From Candidatus Collierbacteria bacterium CG_4_9_14_3_um_filter_43_16 (GTDB taxonomy: Bacteria; Patescibacteriota; Microgenomatia; UBA1400; MFAQ01): a stretch of 25,727 nt of DNA. This document shows, piece by piece, positions 1 through 6,103 of the stretch; position 1 is the first letter of the stretch; every line of letters starts with the position of its first letter. The position numbers were made by a program, and so were the translations under genes. Under the pieces are notes generated by a model. That model saw only the letters and a list, made by a program, of their open reading frames with translations, was not told the DNA's origin and ran no database searches. The DNA lies in the NCBI GenBank assembly GCA_002789895.1, contig PFUC01000090.1, forward strand, positions 15,469-41,195. Reading direction: 5' to 3'.

Positions 1-1201
1 TCGTGATGAGTATCTCCATGTAGGCAATGGAATAAATTAAATTCGCAAAAGGTTTAATAATTAAATTTTTGTTTAATTTATAACCAAAATTTTTTTTATT
101 TTTCGTTTCTGGATAGAGACTGTGTTTTATATTCGCATAAGCCAATCCGTAATTTACCTCTGTGTTTGAGTAGGATTTTATTTCAAAAAGTGTTTGTTGC
201 AAATCATTAAGAATATTTCCTATGAAACACTTATATAAAGGCATATATTTTCCCCTAAGTATGCTAATAAATATTTTGATCGCCTCTTTTTCTCTTAAAT
301 ATCTTGGTTTAGACAACGGGATTATCTTACTTTGAAAATCTTGTAGGACTGAAATAACATGAGACAGTTCATGAATGAGATCTAATGTCTTATGTGTATC
401 ATTAAACTTGGAATTTATCGAAATTATAAAGGTATCGTCTGTAGGATAATATCTCATAGACGAACTCGATCCAGGTTCAATCTTGATTTTATCCTTATAT
501 TTTTTTAGAATTTCGAACGTGTTTAGAATGTTCTCTATTACATTTTGATCCAGAATTATTTTTTGCTCATTGTTATCACATAAAAAACATGGCGTGTAAA
601 AGTCATCAATAATTTTGCTTTGGTTAATCTGGATATCAGAAATACTTTTTTGACAAAAAACAATTAATTCACTTACTTTCTTTTCAAATTCAACAAAAAG
701 AGGCTTTTTAATTCCTTGTTTATCTAAAAAAGCATACACATAATTTGAATAGCCATTAGACTGAGCATTATCATTCCTATTTGAGATTAAGTCTCTATAC
801 AATTTGTCAAATCCTTTCAAATCCTTTAGTGAGTTCAAAAATTTATTTTTTTTATTAAAGGACATTAATTTATTTATCTCGCTTGAAATCTGATCTATTC
901 TTTCCGGTGGAATTTTGTTTAAAAGAATAAACAATGGGTCCGACTTTGAGATTGGGAATGTTGTTTTTTGGGCTAGTAGTATTGTAAATTTTTCATACAA
1001 CACATACTCTTTGTAAGTTTCGAGGTCACAAGTCTTAGGCTCAGCTAGTCTTGAGTGTATTTTTTCTAGATCTTTAATTACTTCTTTAGCAACATTAAGA
1101 AATTCCTGATTATCGATAACTATATTTCCATTAAACTGTGGTTTGAGTTTATCTAGAATCTCACCAACCTTGATTTCTAATGATACTTTTTTTGACATCA
1201 T
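1..1201 (-). CDS. Partial HExxH zinc metallopeptidase, M3 (oligoendopeptidase F-like), C-terminus beyond window edge
   Basis: An open frame runs from an ATG at 1201 (a second ATG follows at 1198) to the window edge, about 400 codons without a stop. Residues 277-281 read HELSH, a gluzincin HExxH motif, and a Glu (E306, in REKEA) lies exactly 25 residues after the second His. That is the HExxH-to-Glu spacing of family M3 (thimet oligopeptidase/PepF). Near the edge, KPFANLIYSIAYMEIL resembles the C-terminal Tyr-rich region of PepF proteins. The first ~270 residues are Lys/Ile/Asn-rich and helical, with no signal peptide, so a cytosolic endopeptidase is likely. The gene follows a 61-codon gene on the same strand, with an intrinsic terminator between them. 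DNA here is more A/T-rich than downstream. The motif is seen directly; M3 assignment is an inference. Confidence 0.72.
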   Translation of the reverse strand, partial: MMSKKVSLEIKVGEILDKLKPQFNGNIVIDNQEFLNVAKEVIKDLEKIHSRLAEPKTCDLETYKEYVLYEKFTILLAQKTTFPISKSDPLFILLNKIPPERIDQISSEINKLMSFNKKNKFLNSLKDLKGFDKLYRDLISNRNDNAQSNGYSNYVYAFLDKQGIKKPLFVEFEKKVSELIVFCQKSISDIQINQSKIIDDFYTPCFLCDNNEQKIILDQNVIENILNTFEILKKYKDKIKIEPGSSSSMRYYPTDDTFIISINSKFNDTHKTLDLIHELSHVISVLQDFQSKIIPLSKPRYLREKEAIKIFISILRGKYMPLYKCFIGNILNDLQQTLFEIKSYSNTEVNYGLAYANIKHSLYPETKNKKNFGYKLNKNLIIKPFANLIYSIAYMEILIT

Positions 1202-1213
1202 GTTTTTAATTAT

Positions 1214-1242
1214 AAAAAAAGATGGGAAATTAATCCCCATCT
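1214..1242 (-). terminator. Intrinsic terminator/attenuator between peptide gene and peptidase gene
   Basis: Read on the minus strand, AGATGGG and CCCATCT pair as a 7-bp stem around a 7-9 nt loop, followed directly by seven Ts. It lies 3' of the 61-codon gene (stop at 1258) and before the peptidase ATG at 1201. No new promoter is obvious between it and the peptidase, so partial read-through may set the ratio of the two products. Confidence 0.8.
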
Positions 1243-1257
1243 ATGCGAACGACGTGG

Positions 1258-1443
1258 TTATTCTTCGTTTGATGTAATGACGTTTTCTGGAGCTTGACTA
1301 CAACCCGCACCGGTGTTTGAGGTGTTTTCAAACTGGAGACTGTTTGTAACTGCCTCTTGTGGTGTGCTAGATACAATCCCATTGGCGCTTACATAATAAT
1401 CTCGCCCAATATCTTCCAAATCTTTAGGATCGGGATTAGCCAT
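1258..1443 (-). CDS. Small 61-aa protein with strong RBS; possible precursor peptide
   Basis: The start is set at the ATG at 1443 because AAGGAGG lies 5 nt upstream, one of very few strong Shine-Dalgarno sites in the window. A longer reading from 1470 would begin upstream of that site. The product is acidic and polar, begins MANPDPKDLEDIGRDYYV, has one Cys (C48, in NTGAGCSQ), and a Ser/Thr/Asn/Gln-rich C-terminal half. There is no signal peptide or membrane segment. It is followed by an intrinsic terminator and then an M3-like peptidase gene on the same strand. A short leader-like N-terminus, small-residue-rich tail and adjacent peptidase would fit a secreted or processed peptide, but no maturation enzyme is visible in the window. 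Function unknown; I recognise no family. Confidence 0.65.
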   Translation of the reverse strand: MANPDPKDLEDIGRDYYVSANGIVSSTPQEAVTNSLQFENTSNTGAGCSQAPENVITSNEE

Positions 1444-1485
1444 ACAACCTCCTTTCTGTCCAATGTGCAATGTAAAGACAGGTTG

Positions 1486-1491
1486 ATTGTA
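1486..1491 (-). promoter_or_regulatory. Probable extended -10 promoter of the 61-aa gene
   Basis: The minus strand reads TGA-TACAAT, an extended -10 (TGn plus a 5/6 hexamer), about 42 nt before the ATG at 1443. This leaves a 5' UTR of about 35 nt that includes the RBS. No good -35 is visible. Confidence 0.5.
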
Positions 1492-1549
1492 TCACAACGG
1501 GAAAACCCAGCAGTCTTGTGACGATATTGAATACCGAATATGATTAAAA

Positions 1550-1578
1550 CTGTCATCTTGTTTTGAGGTTGCTATAAT
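1550..1578 (+). promoter_or_regulatory. Sigma70-type promoter of the 60-aa membrane peptide gene
   Basis: CTGTCA (1550-1555, 4/6 match to the -35) is 17 nt from a perfect TATAAT (1573-1578) that is itself preceded by TGC, an extended -10. It gives a leader of about 33 nt before the ATG at 1618. Confidence 0.75.
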
Positions 1579-1617
1579 ACATAACATCGCTCGCTAAAAT
1601 AAGAATGGAGGCTAATA

Positions 1618-1800
1618 ATGGGCATCAGTGGTGATTTTGGTGGAGGTGGACCACCTGAGATGCACGACCAGGATTATCACGAAGACATTCCTTCCTTCCC
1701 GCCTGATCTAAGCTTTTTGTTTCTCCCACATGTTATTATTCCGCTGATATTGTTGGGAGTCTTTATTTGCTCTGTGTTGCGTTTATTTGTGGGAATTTAA
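1618..1800 (+). CDS. Small 60-aa membrane peptide of unknown function
   Basis: The ATG at 1618 follows GGAGG at a spacing of about 8 nt, behind a clear promoter, and the stop is followed within 10 nt by an intrinsic terminator, so this is a complete single-gene transcription unit. The product starts with a Gly/Pro-rich acidic segment (MGISGDFGGGGPPEMHDQ), has a Pro/Phe-rich spacer, then one strongly hydrophobic helix at about residues 33-57 ending near the C-terminus. It is probably a single-pass membrane peptide. It is divergent from the 61-aa gene, which also has a strong RBS; the two small genes share a 170-bp region with back-to-back promoters. I recognise no family. A small toxin, a regulator or an envelope peptide are all possible. 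Confidence 0.7.
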   Translation: MGISGDFGGGGPPEMHDQDYHEDIPSFPPDLSFLFLPHVIIPLILLGVFICSVLRLFVGI

Positions 1801-1809
1801 AATTATCAG

Positions 1810-1834
1810 CACCTCCGAATGGGGGTGTTTTTTT
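1810..1834 (+). terminator. Intrinsic terminator after the 60-aa peptide gene
   Basis: CACCTCC (1810-1816) pairs with GGGGGTG (1821-1827), 7 bp with one G-U pair and a GAAT tetraloop, followed by seven Ts (1828-1834). Confidence 0.88.
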
Positions 1835-1984
1835 GGAAATGGGATAAATAAGAATCTGAGGAATATAATCTGGATCATGAAAGAGATGTGGGACCCAGAA
1901 GGAGATTATTGACAGCCATTATGAATCCCGTATTCGCCAATAGTTACCGTATAAAGTCTGGGGGTGTGATGCTGATCAAGGAGA

Positions 1985-2827
1985 TTATTGAAGTGTGGTA
2001 ATTTTGCGGGCTAGAGTGACATTTTTCAGGTTGGGGCCTTGCTTGTTGTCACCCGGAACTTCGAGGATGAGGGGTAGATGAAGGAGTTCTTTTTGATTGA
2101 TGAATAACCTTAGCCCCGCAAGACCGATATTACCTTCTCCAATATTGGCATGAAGATCACGGTGGGAATCCAAGTCGGAAGCACAGTCATTGAGATGCAA
2201 ACAAACCAGTCTGTCTAAGAGATTCAGATCTTTCAATTCCTGAGTCAATTCTTTGATGGCCGAGAGACTTCTCAAATCAACCCCGGCAGCGAAGAGGTGG
2301 GCCGTGTCCAGACAAATTTTTAACCGAGGATCATTTGCTTTTTTGAGCAAGTATGCAAGTTCGGAGAGAGAACCTATTTTGCCGTTTTGACCGGCGGCGT
2401 TTTCCAGTATTAGGTCGCAGTCTTGCGTCTCACCCAGAACCCGCTGGATGACCGCTACCAACTGATCTTTGACCGTATCAAAGCCCACACCCAGATGAGA
2501 ACCGATATGAATAATCACTCCGGCAGAATGAATAAGAGCACCGTTTTGAATATCGGCCACCAGAGAAGTGGTTGACTTCTCGAGTAAGCCAGTATTTGAG
2601 GAAGCAAGATTTAATAGATATAGAGCATGAATAAAGACCGGTCCGAAATTGTTTTGCTTCACTCCCGACAAAAATGCCCGAACTTCCGCGTCGGCAAATG
2701 GTTTACGGAACCAGAGCCTTGGGGAACCGGCAAAAATCTGTAAACAGTTTCCTCCTATCTTAACGGTATTGCCGATAGCGTGAGGAAGTCCCCCAGAAAT
2801 AGAAACGTGACCGCCAACAAAGCGCAT
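1985..2827 (-). CDS. nfo: Endonuclease IV (AP endonuclease)
   Basis: A 280-residue xylose-isomerase-like TIM barrel that would cleave DNA 5' of abasic sites in base excision repair. The family's metal-ligand segments are all visible in order: FIHALYLLN, IIHIGSHLG, LILENAAG, CLDTAHLFAAG, CLHLNDC, HRDLHANIGEGNIG and LILEVPG. They carry the His/Glu/Asp ligands of the three-Zn site (E. coli H69, H109, E145, D179/H182, H216, D229/H231, E261). Length matches the family (E. coli Nfo 285). I chose the ATG at 2827 (MRFVGGHVSISGG) because it aligns with the usual N-terminus; the longer reading from 2908 runs inside the upstream gene. The start is 1 nt after the stop of the PPIase gene, so translation is probably coupled. 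Confidence 0.95.
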   Translation of the reverse strand: MRFVGGHVSISGGLPHAIGNTVKIGGNCLQIFAGSPRLWFRKPFADAEVRAFLSGVKQNNFGPVFIHALYLLNLASSNTGLLEKSTTSLVADIQNGALIHSAGVIIHIGSHLGVGFDTVKDQLVAVIQRVLGETQDCDLILENAAGQNGKIGSLSELAYLLKKANDPRLKICLDTAHLFAAGVDLRSLSAIKELTQELKDLNLLDRLVCLHLNDCASDLDSHRDLHANIGEGNIGLAGLRLFINQKELLHLPLILEVPGDNKQGPNLKNVTLARKITTLQ

Positions 2828-2828
2828 A

Positions 2829-3527
2829 TTATTTTTCCACGATTTCAATACTTTTGATGAAGATATCGGTGGAGGGTTTATCTCCGGCTGTCGTGGGTGC
2901 GTTGACAATGGCGTCGACTACTTCTTTGCCTTTGGTGACTTTGCCAAAAATGGTGTGTTTGTTGTTGAGCCAGATGGTAGGAGCAACAGTAATGAAAAAC
3001 TGAGAACCGTTGGTGTTTGGCCCCGAGTTGGCCATTGCCAGCATATATGGCTCACTAAAGTTTAGGGAGGGATCAAACTCATCTGCGAACCGGTAGCCAG
3101 GATCACCCGTGCCGGTACCAAGCGGATCTCCTCCTTGAATCATGAAATTGACAATTACCCGGTGGAAAATAGTACCGTTGTAAAGCGACTTACCGGAAAC
3201 CTTCTGACCTGTTTTTGGATCGGTCCAGTCAACGGTACCCTTAGAAAGTCCGATGAAGTTGGCGACAGTCTTGGGAGCCGCTTGAGGAAAAAGTTCAATG
3301 GTAATCTCTCCCTTGCTGGTTTTGATAATGGCGGTCGTTTCGGTGATTTTAGCTGATGGTGTAGACATGGTTGTAGGTGTTAATTCGGGAGTATTAATAA
3401 TGGTCGGTAACGGGGTAATAATAGAAATTTGCGGATCGGATAAATTGATTGACGTTGGCCTGGCTGAGGGGGAAAGCTGACAGCCAGCTAAAAATAGAGC
3501 GAATATGATCGGAAGAAGTTTTTTCAT
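2829..3527 (-). CDS. Cyclophilin-type peptidyl-prolyl isomerase, lipoprotein
   Basis: The N-terminus is a short lipoprotein signal ending in the lipobox LAGC (Cys16), so the mature protein should be lipid-anchored outside the membrane. A Pro/Thr/Ser-rich linker (about residues 18-62) leads to a cyclophilin domain with TSKGEITIELFP, FHRVIVNFMIQGGDP, MANSGPNTNGSQFFIT and KHTIFGKV. The FHR, QGGD and NGSQFFI segments include the catalytic Arg and substrate-pocket residues. It would help fold exported proteins. A TATAAT hexamer lies 6 nt before the ATG with no Shine-Dalgarno, suggesting a leaderless mRNA; that hexamer overlaps the stop codon of the upstream TPR gene. Confidence 0.93.
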   Translation of the reverse strand: MKKLLPIIFALFLAGCQLSPSARPTSINLSDPQISIITPLPTIINTPELTPTTMSTPSAKITETTAIIKTSKGEITIELFPQAAPKTVANFIGLSKGTVDWTDPKTGQKVSGKSLYNGTIFHRVIVNFMIQGGDPLGTGTGDPGYRFADEFDPSLNFSEPYMLAMANSGPNTNGSQFFITVAPTIWLNNKHTIFGKVTKGKEVVDAIVNAPTTAGDKPSTDIFIKSIEIVEK

Positions 3528-3534
3528 TGATCAA

Positions 3535-4245
3535 TTATATCGAAAAATCTATTTTACCGGAGGAGATCTTTTCCAATATTTCTTCGGCTTCTCTTTTGCG
3601 AATTGGTAAATTGTGATCGGTGGCGATGTCTAAAGATAGTTTGATGGTGTCTGTGGCTTTATCTGGATTATTTTCAATGGCATATATTTTGGCCAAACTA
3701 TTCAAGCAACCAGTTTCCCAGGTCCTATAGGCGCCTACGGAGGGGTCACCGGTACGGATGTCGTCTAGAGCTTCTTCTATAATATTTTTACCAAGTTCCT
3801 TTTCACCTAAAAGATATTTTATACTACCAATGTGTGCTTTAAGATTACCTTTCTCCGGAATGCCGGCAGTAGTGATGGAAAAAGCTTTTTCAAAATAAGG
3901 CAATGCAACTTGGGGCTTATCATCCATAAGCAATGCATCTCCATAACAACGATAAGCGATAGCCACAACTCGGCCGTCTAAATTAATTAGATTACTTTCT
4001 GCCACATCGAGAGCCCCTTTCGCAAAGGAAAGCGTGAGTTGACGGTAAATTGGTGAGTTGTTCGATCTAATTAAAATTTTGTAAATCAGGCTCTGGCCAC
4101 CCAAACAATGGATTAAGCCAGTTTGGTCGCCGTTCTTAATCAGATCGATAAGACATTCGGTATATGCTTTAGCAGAATCGCCATATTTCTCAGCTTCTCT
4201 TAAATCGTTGGCTTCTGACAGTCTTTTTTCCATGATGTTATTCAT
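3535..4245 (-). CDS. TPR-like helical-repeat protein
   Basis: A 236-residue all-helical protein with repeat-like segments typical of tetratricopeptide folds, for example YGDSAKAYTECLIDL, AIAYRCYGDALLMDDKP followed by ALPYFEKAF, and CLNSLAKIYAIENNPDKA. There is no signal peptide or catalytic motif, so a scaffold or binding role in the cytosol is likely. I prefer the ATG at 4245 (MNNIMEK) because TATCAT lies 6 nt upstream, the same arrangement as other starts here; the ATG at 4233 is an alternative. The longer frame from 4299 would overlap the divergent gene and its promoter region. No partner can be named from the sequence. Confidence 0.75.
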   Translation of the reverse strand: MNNIMEKRLSEANDLREAEKYGDSAKAYTECLIDLIKNGDQTGLIHCLGGQSLIYKILIRSNNSPIYRQLTLSFAKGALDVAESNLINLDGRVVAIAYRCYGDALLMDDKPQVALPYFEKAFSITTAGIPEKGNLKAHIGSIKYLLGEKELGKNIIEEALDDIRTGDPSVGAYRTWETGCLNSLAKIYAIENNPDKATDTIKLSLDIATDHNLPIRKREAEEILEKISSGKIDFSI

Positions 4246-4270
4246 GAGTCTATGATAACATGAGTCTAGT

Positions 4271-4597
4271 ATGCAGATGCCTATAGCTGTTGGGGTCATA
4301 GTTGCAATTATTTTTTTGGTGGCTTTTTCGGAATGGTTTTACCACATGGTAGAAGGCTGGGGGGAAATCGTATTGGATGATGTCTATTACAAATATAGGA
4401 TCGTGGGAGTTTCGGTTTTTTCGATGGTAATTATCAGTATGACTTTTTTTGGCATGGCTCTCGTGACGGAATGCCCGAATGAACAAAGAGAAGGTGTTTT
4501 TGCCCGATTGCGTTGTGAAGAATATTTAAAAATAAAGGCGGGAACGGATAAAATATTTCCGCAACGAACTGTTGAACCAGCCACTCAACCTGAGTAA
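4271..4597 (+). CDS. Small membrane protein with two predicted transmembrane helices
   Basis: A 108-residue frame divergent from the TPR gene and convergent with the next one. It has two hydrophobic segments at about residues 4-24 (IAVGVIVAIIFLVAF) and 44-66 (VGVSVFSMVIISMTFFGMAL), separated by a short acidic stretch, then a soluble tail with two Cys and a Pro/Thr-rich end. The start may be the ATG at 4271 or 4277; neither has a good RBS. It fills the gap between two minus-strand genes exactly and ends 3 nt before the next stop, which supports its being real. I recognise no family. Confidence 0.6.
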   Translation: MQMPIAVGVIVAIIFLVAFSEWFYHMVEGWGEIVLDDVYYKYRIVGVSVFSMVIISMTFFGMALVTECPNEQREGVFARLRCEEYLKIKAGTDKIFPQRTVEPATQPE

Positions 4598-4600
4598 TAA

Positions 4601-4945
4601 TTATTTTTTGGAAAGGAGTTTTTCTAGACCTCTGAGAGCTTGATCGACCCACTTCTCCAGAAAAAAACGTTTGTCTTTTTTTAGGTTTGAGTGGCAGTAA
4701 ACCTGCCTGTCGGCAGGCATGGCTGGATTCCACCAAGCAGAGGTAACGATCCAGTCACTCCCCTGCCGTTTGACGGCCGCTACGATTTTATAGCCCTGAA
4801 TGACTTTGATGTACTGATGAGAATCGGTCGTAGAACTGGCTCTAATCACGTCAGGAAAGCGAACGGCCCGATTGACCCAGTCTGGATTTAATCCACGTTG
4901 CTGAAGACGTTCCCGAAGATGGGTCGTCCAAATAACCTTAGCCAT
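4601..4945 (-). CDS. DUF4258-like small protein with in-frame palindromic insertion
   Basis: A 114-residue protein. The N-terminal ~70 residues (THLRERLQQRGLNPDWVNRA, then FPDVIRASS, YIKVIQGYKIVAAVK and WIVTSAWW) match the layout of DUF4258 and related RelE/BrnT-like folds, which are often toxin-like or of unknown role; no antitoxin partner is adjacent. Around residues 75-85 the sequence NPAMPADRQVYCHS is encoded by a GC-rich near-perfect palindrome that looks like an insertion, after which a basic helical tail continues. The ATG overlaps the stop of the upstream dehydrogenase gene (TAATG), so the two are likely co-translated. Function not established. Confidence 0.7.
   Translation of the reverse strand: MAKVIWTTHLRERLQQRGLNPDWVNRAVRFPDVIRASSTTDSHQYIKVIQGYKIVAAVKRQGSDWIVTSAWWNPAMPADRQVYCHSNLKKDKRFFLEKWVDQALRGLEKLLSKK
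4702..4719. repeat. Palindromic element inserted in frame within a gene
   Basis: TGCCTGTC/GGCAGGCA (4704-4719) is a 16-nt palindrome with a single T-G mismatch, markedly GC-rich relative to its surroundings and encoding AMPADRQ within the DUF4258-like protein. It resembles the CCTGCC/GGCAGG palindromes dispersed in many CPR genomes (recalled, not searched). Confidence 0.6.
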
Positions 4946-6066
4946 TACTTGCTGAGATTGACGAGATCGGGATCCTCATGAAGAGGATTGATGGGAGAAG
5001 CGGGTGGTAATTCCACAGAAATTGAAGCCGCTTCCTCAGCCGCCGGAGGTGACGCCGATATCGGGCCAGGAAGTGAAGTGTCTGACAAAGGTGCCGGTAC
5101 AACATCAGCCAAATGGATACCAGTGTCTGTCACAGGGTTTTCCGAAATAACAGCTTCGGCGGGAGTCGGAACGGCGGCAACCGGTGTAATGTTTTCGATT
5201 TTCTCCGGATGAAGATCGTCGGAAGTACTAGCACCTGGTGTAATGTCGATGACACCAGGAGTAATCGGTGAGGCGACGGGGGTAATTGAAGCTGGCGTTG
5301 TTTGGGGTATGCCAGTTTGAGGGGTAATCATATCAGGATTGAGATCGAGTCCTATTTGGGGAGAGCCGCTGTCGTTCATATTGTTTGGGTTGTTAATATT
5401 TTTGATACTGATATCCGGAATAAGGACATCTGGAGATAAGTTTATAACATATTCGACAATGGACGCAATCTCGGTCGGGTCAAGTGCAGTATCCAGGTTC
5501 CTGGTAGCCCCTTGTTTCTCAAAAAGTCCGGTTTTGAGGAGTCCAGGATATATTCCCATCACCCCGATCTTGTCTTTAACAAGATCTTTTTGGAGGCACT
5601 TGGTAAAACCAGTAATTGCCCATTTGGAGGCAGAATAAATACTTCTATTTTCTTTGGCATTAAGCCCATCCTGAGAAATAATATTGATAATTCTCCCCTG
5701 TTGGTGAGATTTCATTGAAGGAAGAACCGCTTTGGTGAGAAAAATAGTTCCCAAGGTATTGACACTCAAAACTTCCTGGATTTGATTGATGTCATTATCC
5801 TCCAGATTGCCCTCCATCCAGATACCGGCGCTGTTAATAAGAACATTGATCTCTTGATATTTTTCCAAAACTGTCTTCACGGCGGCAGCTAAGGAAGAAT
5901 AGTCGGTAACGTCGGCAAGCACAAAATCACAACCGATCTCTTTAGAGACGTTTTTCAATTTTTCCTGATTATGAGAAAGAATAATTACCTTGTTTGCCGG
6001 TGTGAGTTTGGTGGCGATAGCCTTTCCCAGTCCATCACTACCACCCGAGATTAAAATATTTAACAT
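4945..6066 (-). CDS. Short-chain dehydrogenase/reductase with long Pro/Thr/Ser-rich C-terminal tail
   Basis: Residues 1-225 form a classical SDR Rossmann domain: nucleotide-binding SGGSDGLGKA (7-16), NSAG (78-81), catalytic Ser131 and YSASK (Tyr144/Lys148). It should be an NAD(P)-dependent oxidoreductase; the substrate is unknown. PGLLKTGLF after the active site is typical of the family. From about residue 226 to 373 the sequence is low-complexity, rich in Pro, Thr, Ser and Ala with ITP and SP repeats and no hydrophobic anchor, which is unusual for an SDR. The start is the ATG at 6066; no SD is visible. Its stop overlaps the start of the downstream DUF4258-like gene. Confidence 0.87.
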   Translation of the reverse strand: MLNILISGGSDGLGKAIATKLTPANKVIILSHNQEKLKNVSKEIGCDFVLADVTDYSSLAAAVKTVLEKYQEINVLINSAGIWMEGNLEDNDINQIQEVLSVNTLGTIFLTKAVLPSMKSHQQGRIINIISQDGLNAKENRSIYSASKWAITGFTKCLQKDLVKDKIGVMGIYPGLLKTGLFEKQGATRNLDTALDPTEIASIVEYVINLSPDVLIPDISIKNINNPNNMNDSGSPQIGLDLNPDMITPQTGIPQTTPASITPVASPITPGVIDITPGASTSDDLHPEKIENITPVAAVPTPAEAVISENPVTDTGIHLADVVPAPLSDTSLPGPISASPPAAEEAASISVELPPASPINPLHEDPDLVNLSK

Positions 6067-6103
6067 TTTATATTTTCTATTTTACATTTATAACGAAAGG
6101 TAT

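Noticed and set aside
1916..2000. Short plus-strand frame after the terminator (MNPVFANSYRIKSGG...)
   Set aside because: Only 26 codons, no RBS, overlaps the 3' end of the endonuclease IV gene.
4250..4736. Several minus-strand frames opposite the two-helix membrane protein
   Set aside because: Shadows of the plus-strand gene; composition is not protein-like and they overlap each other.
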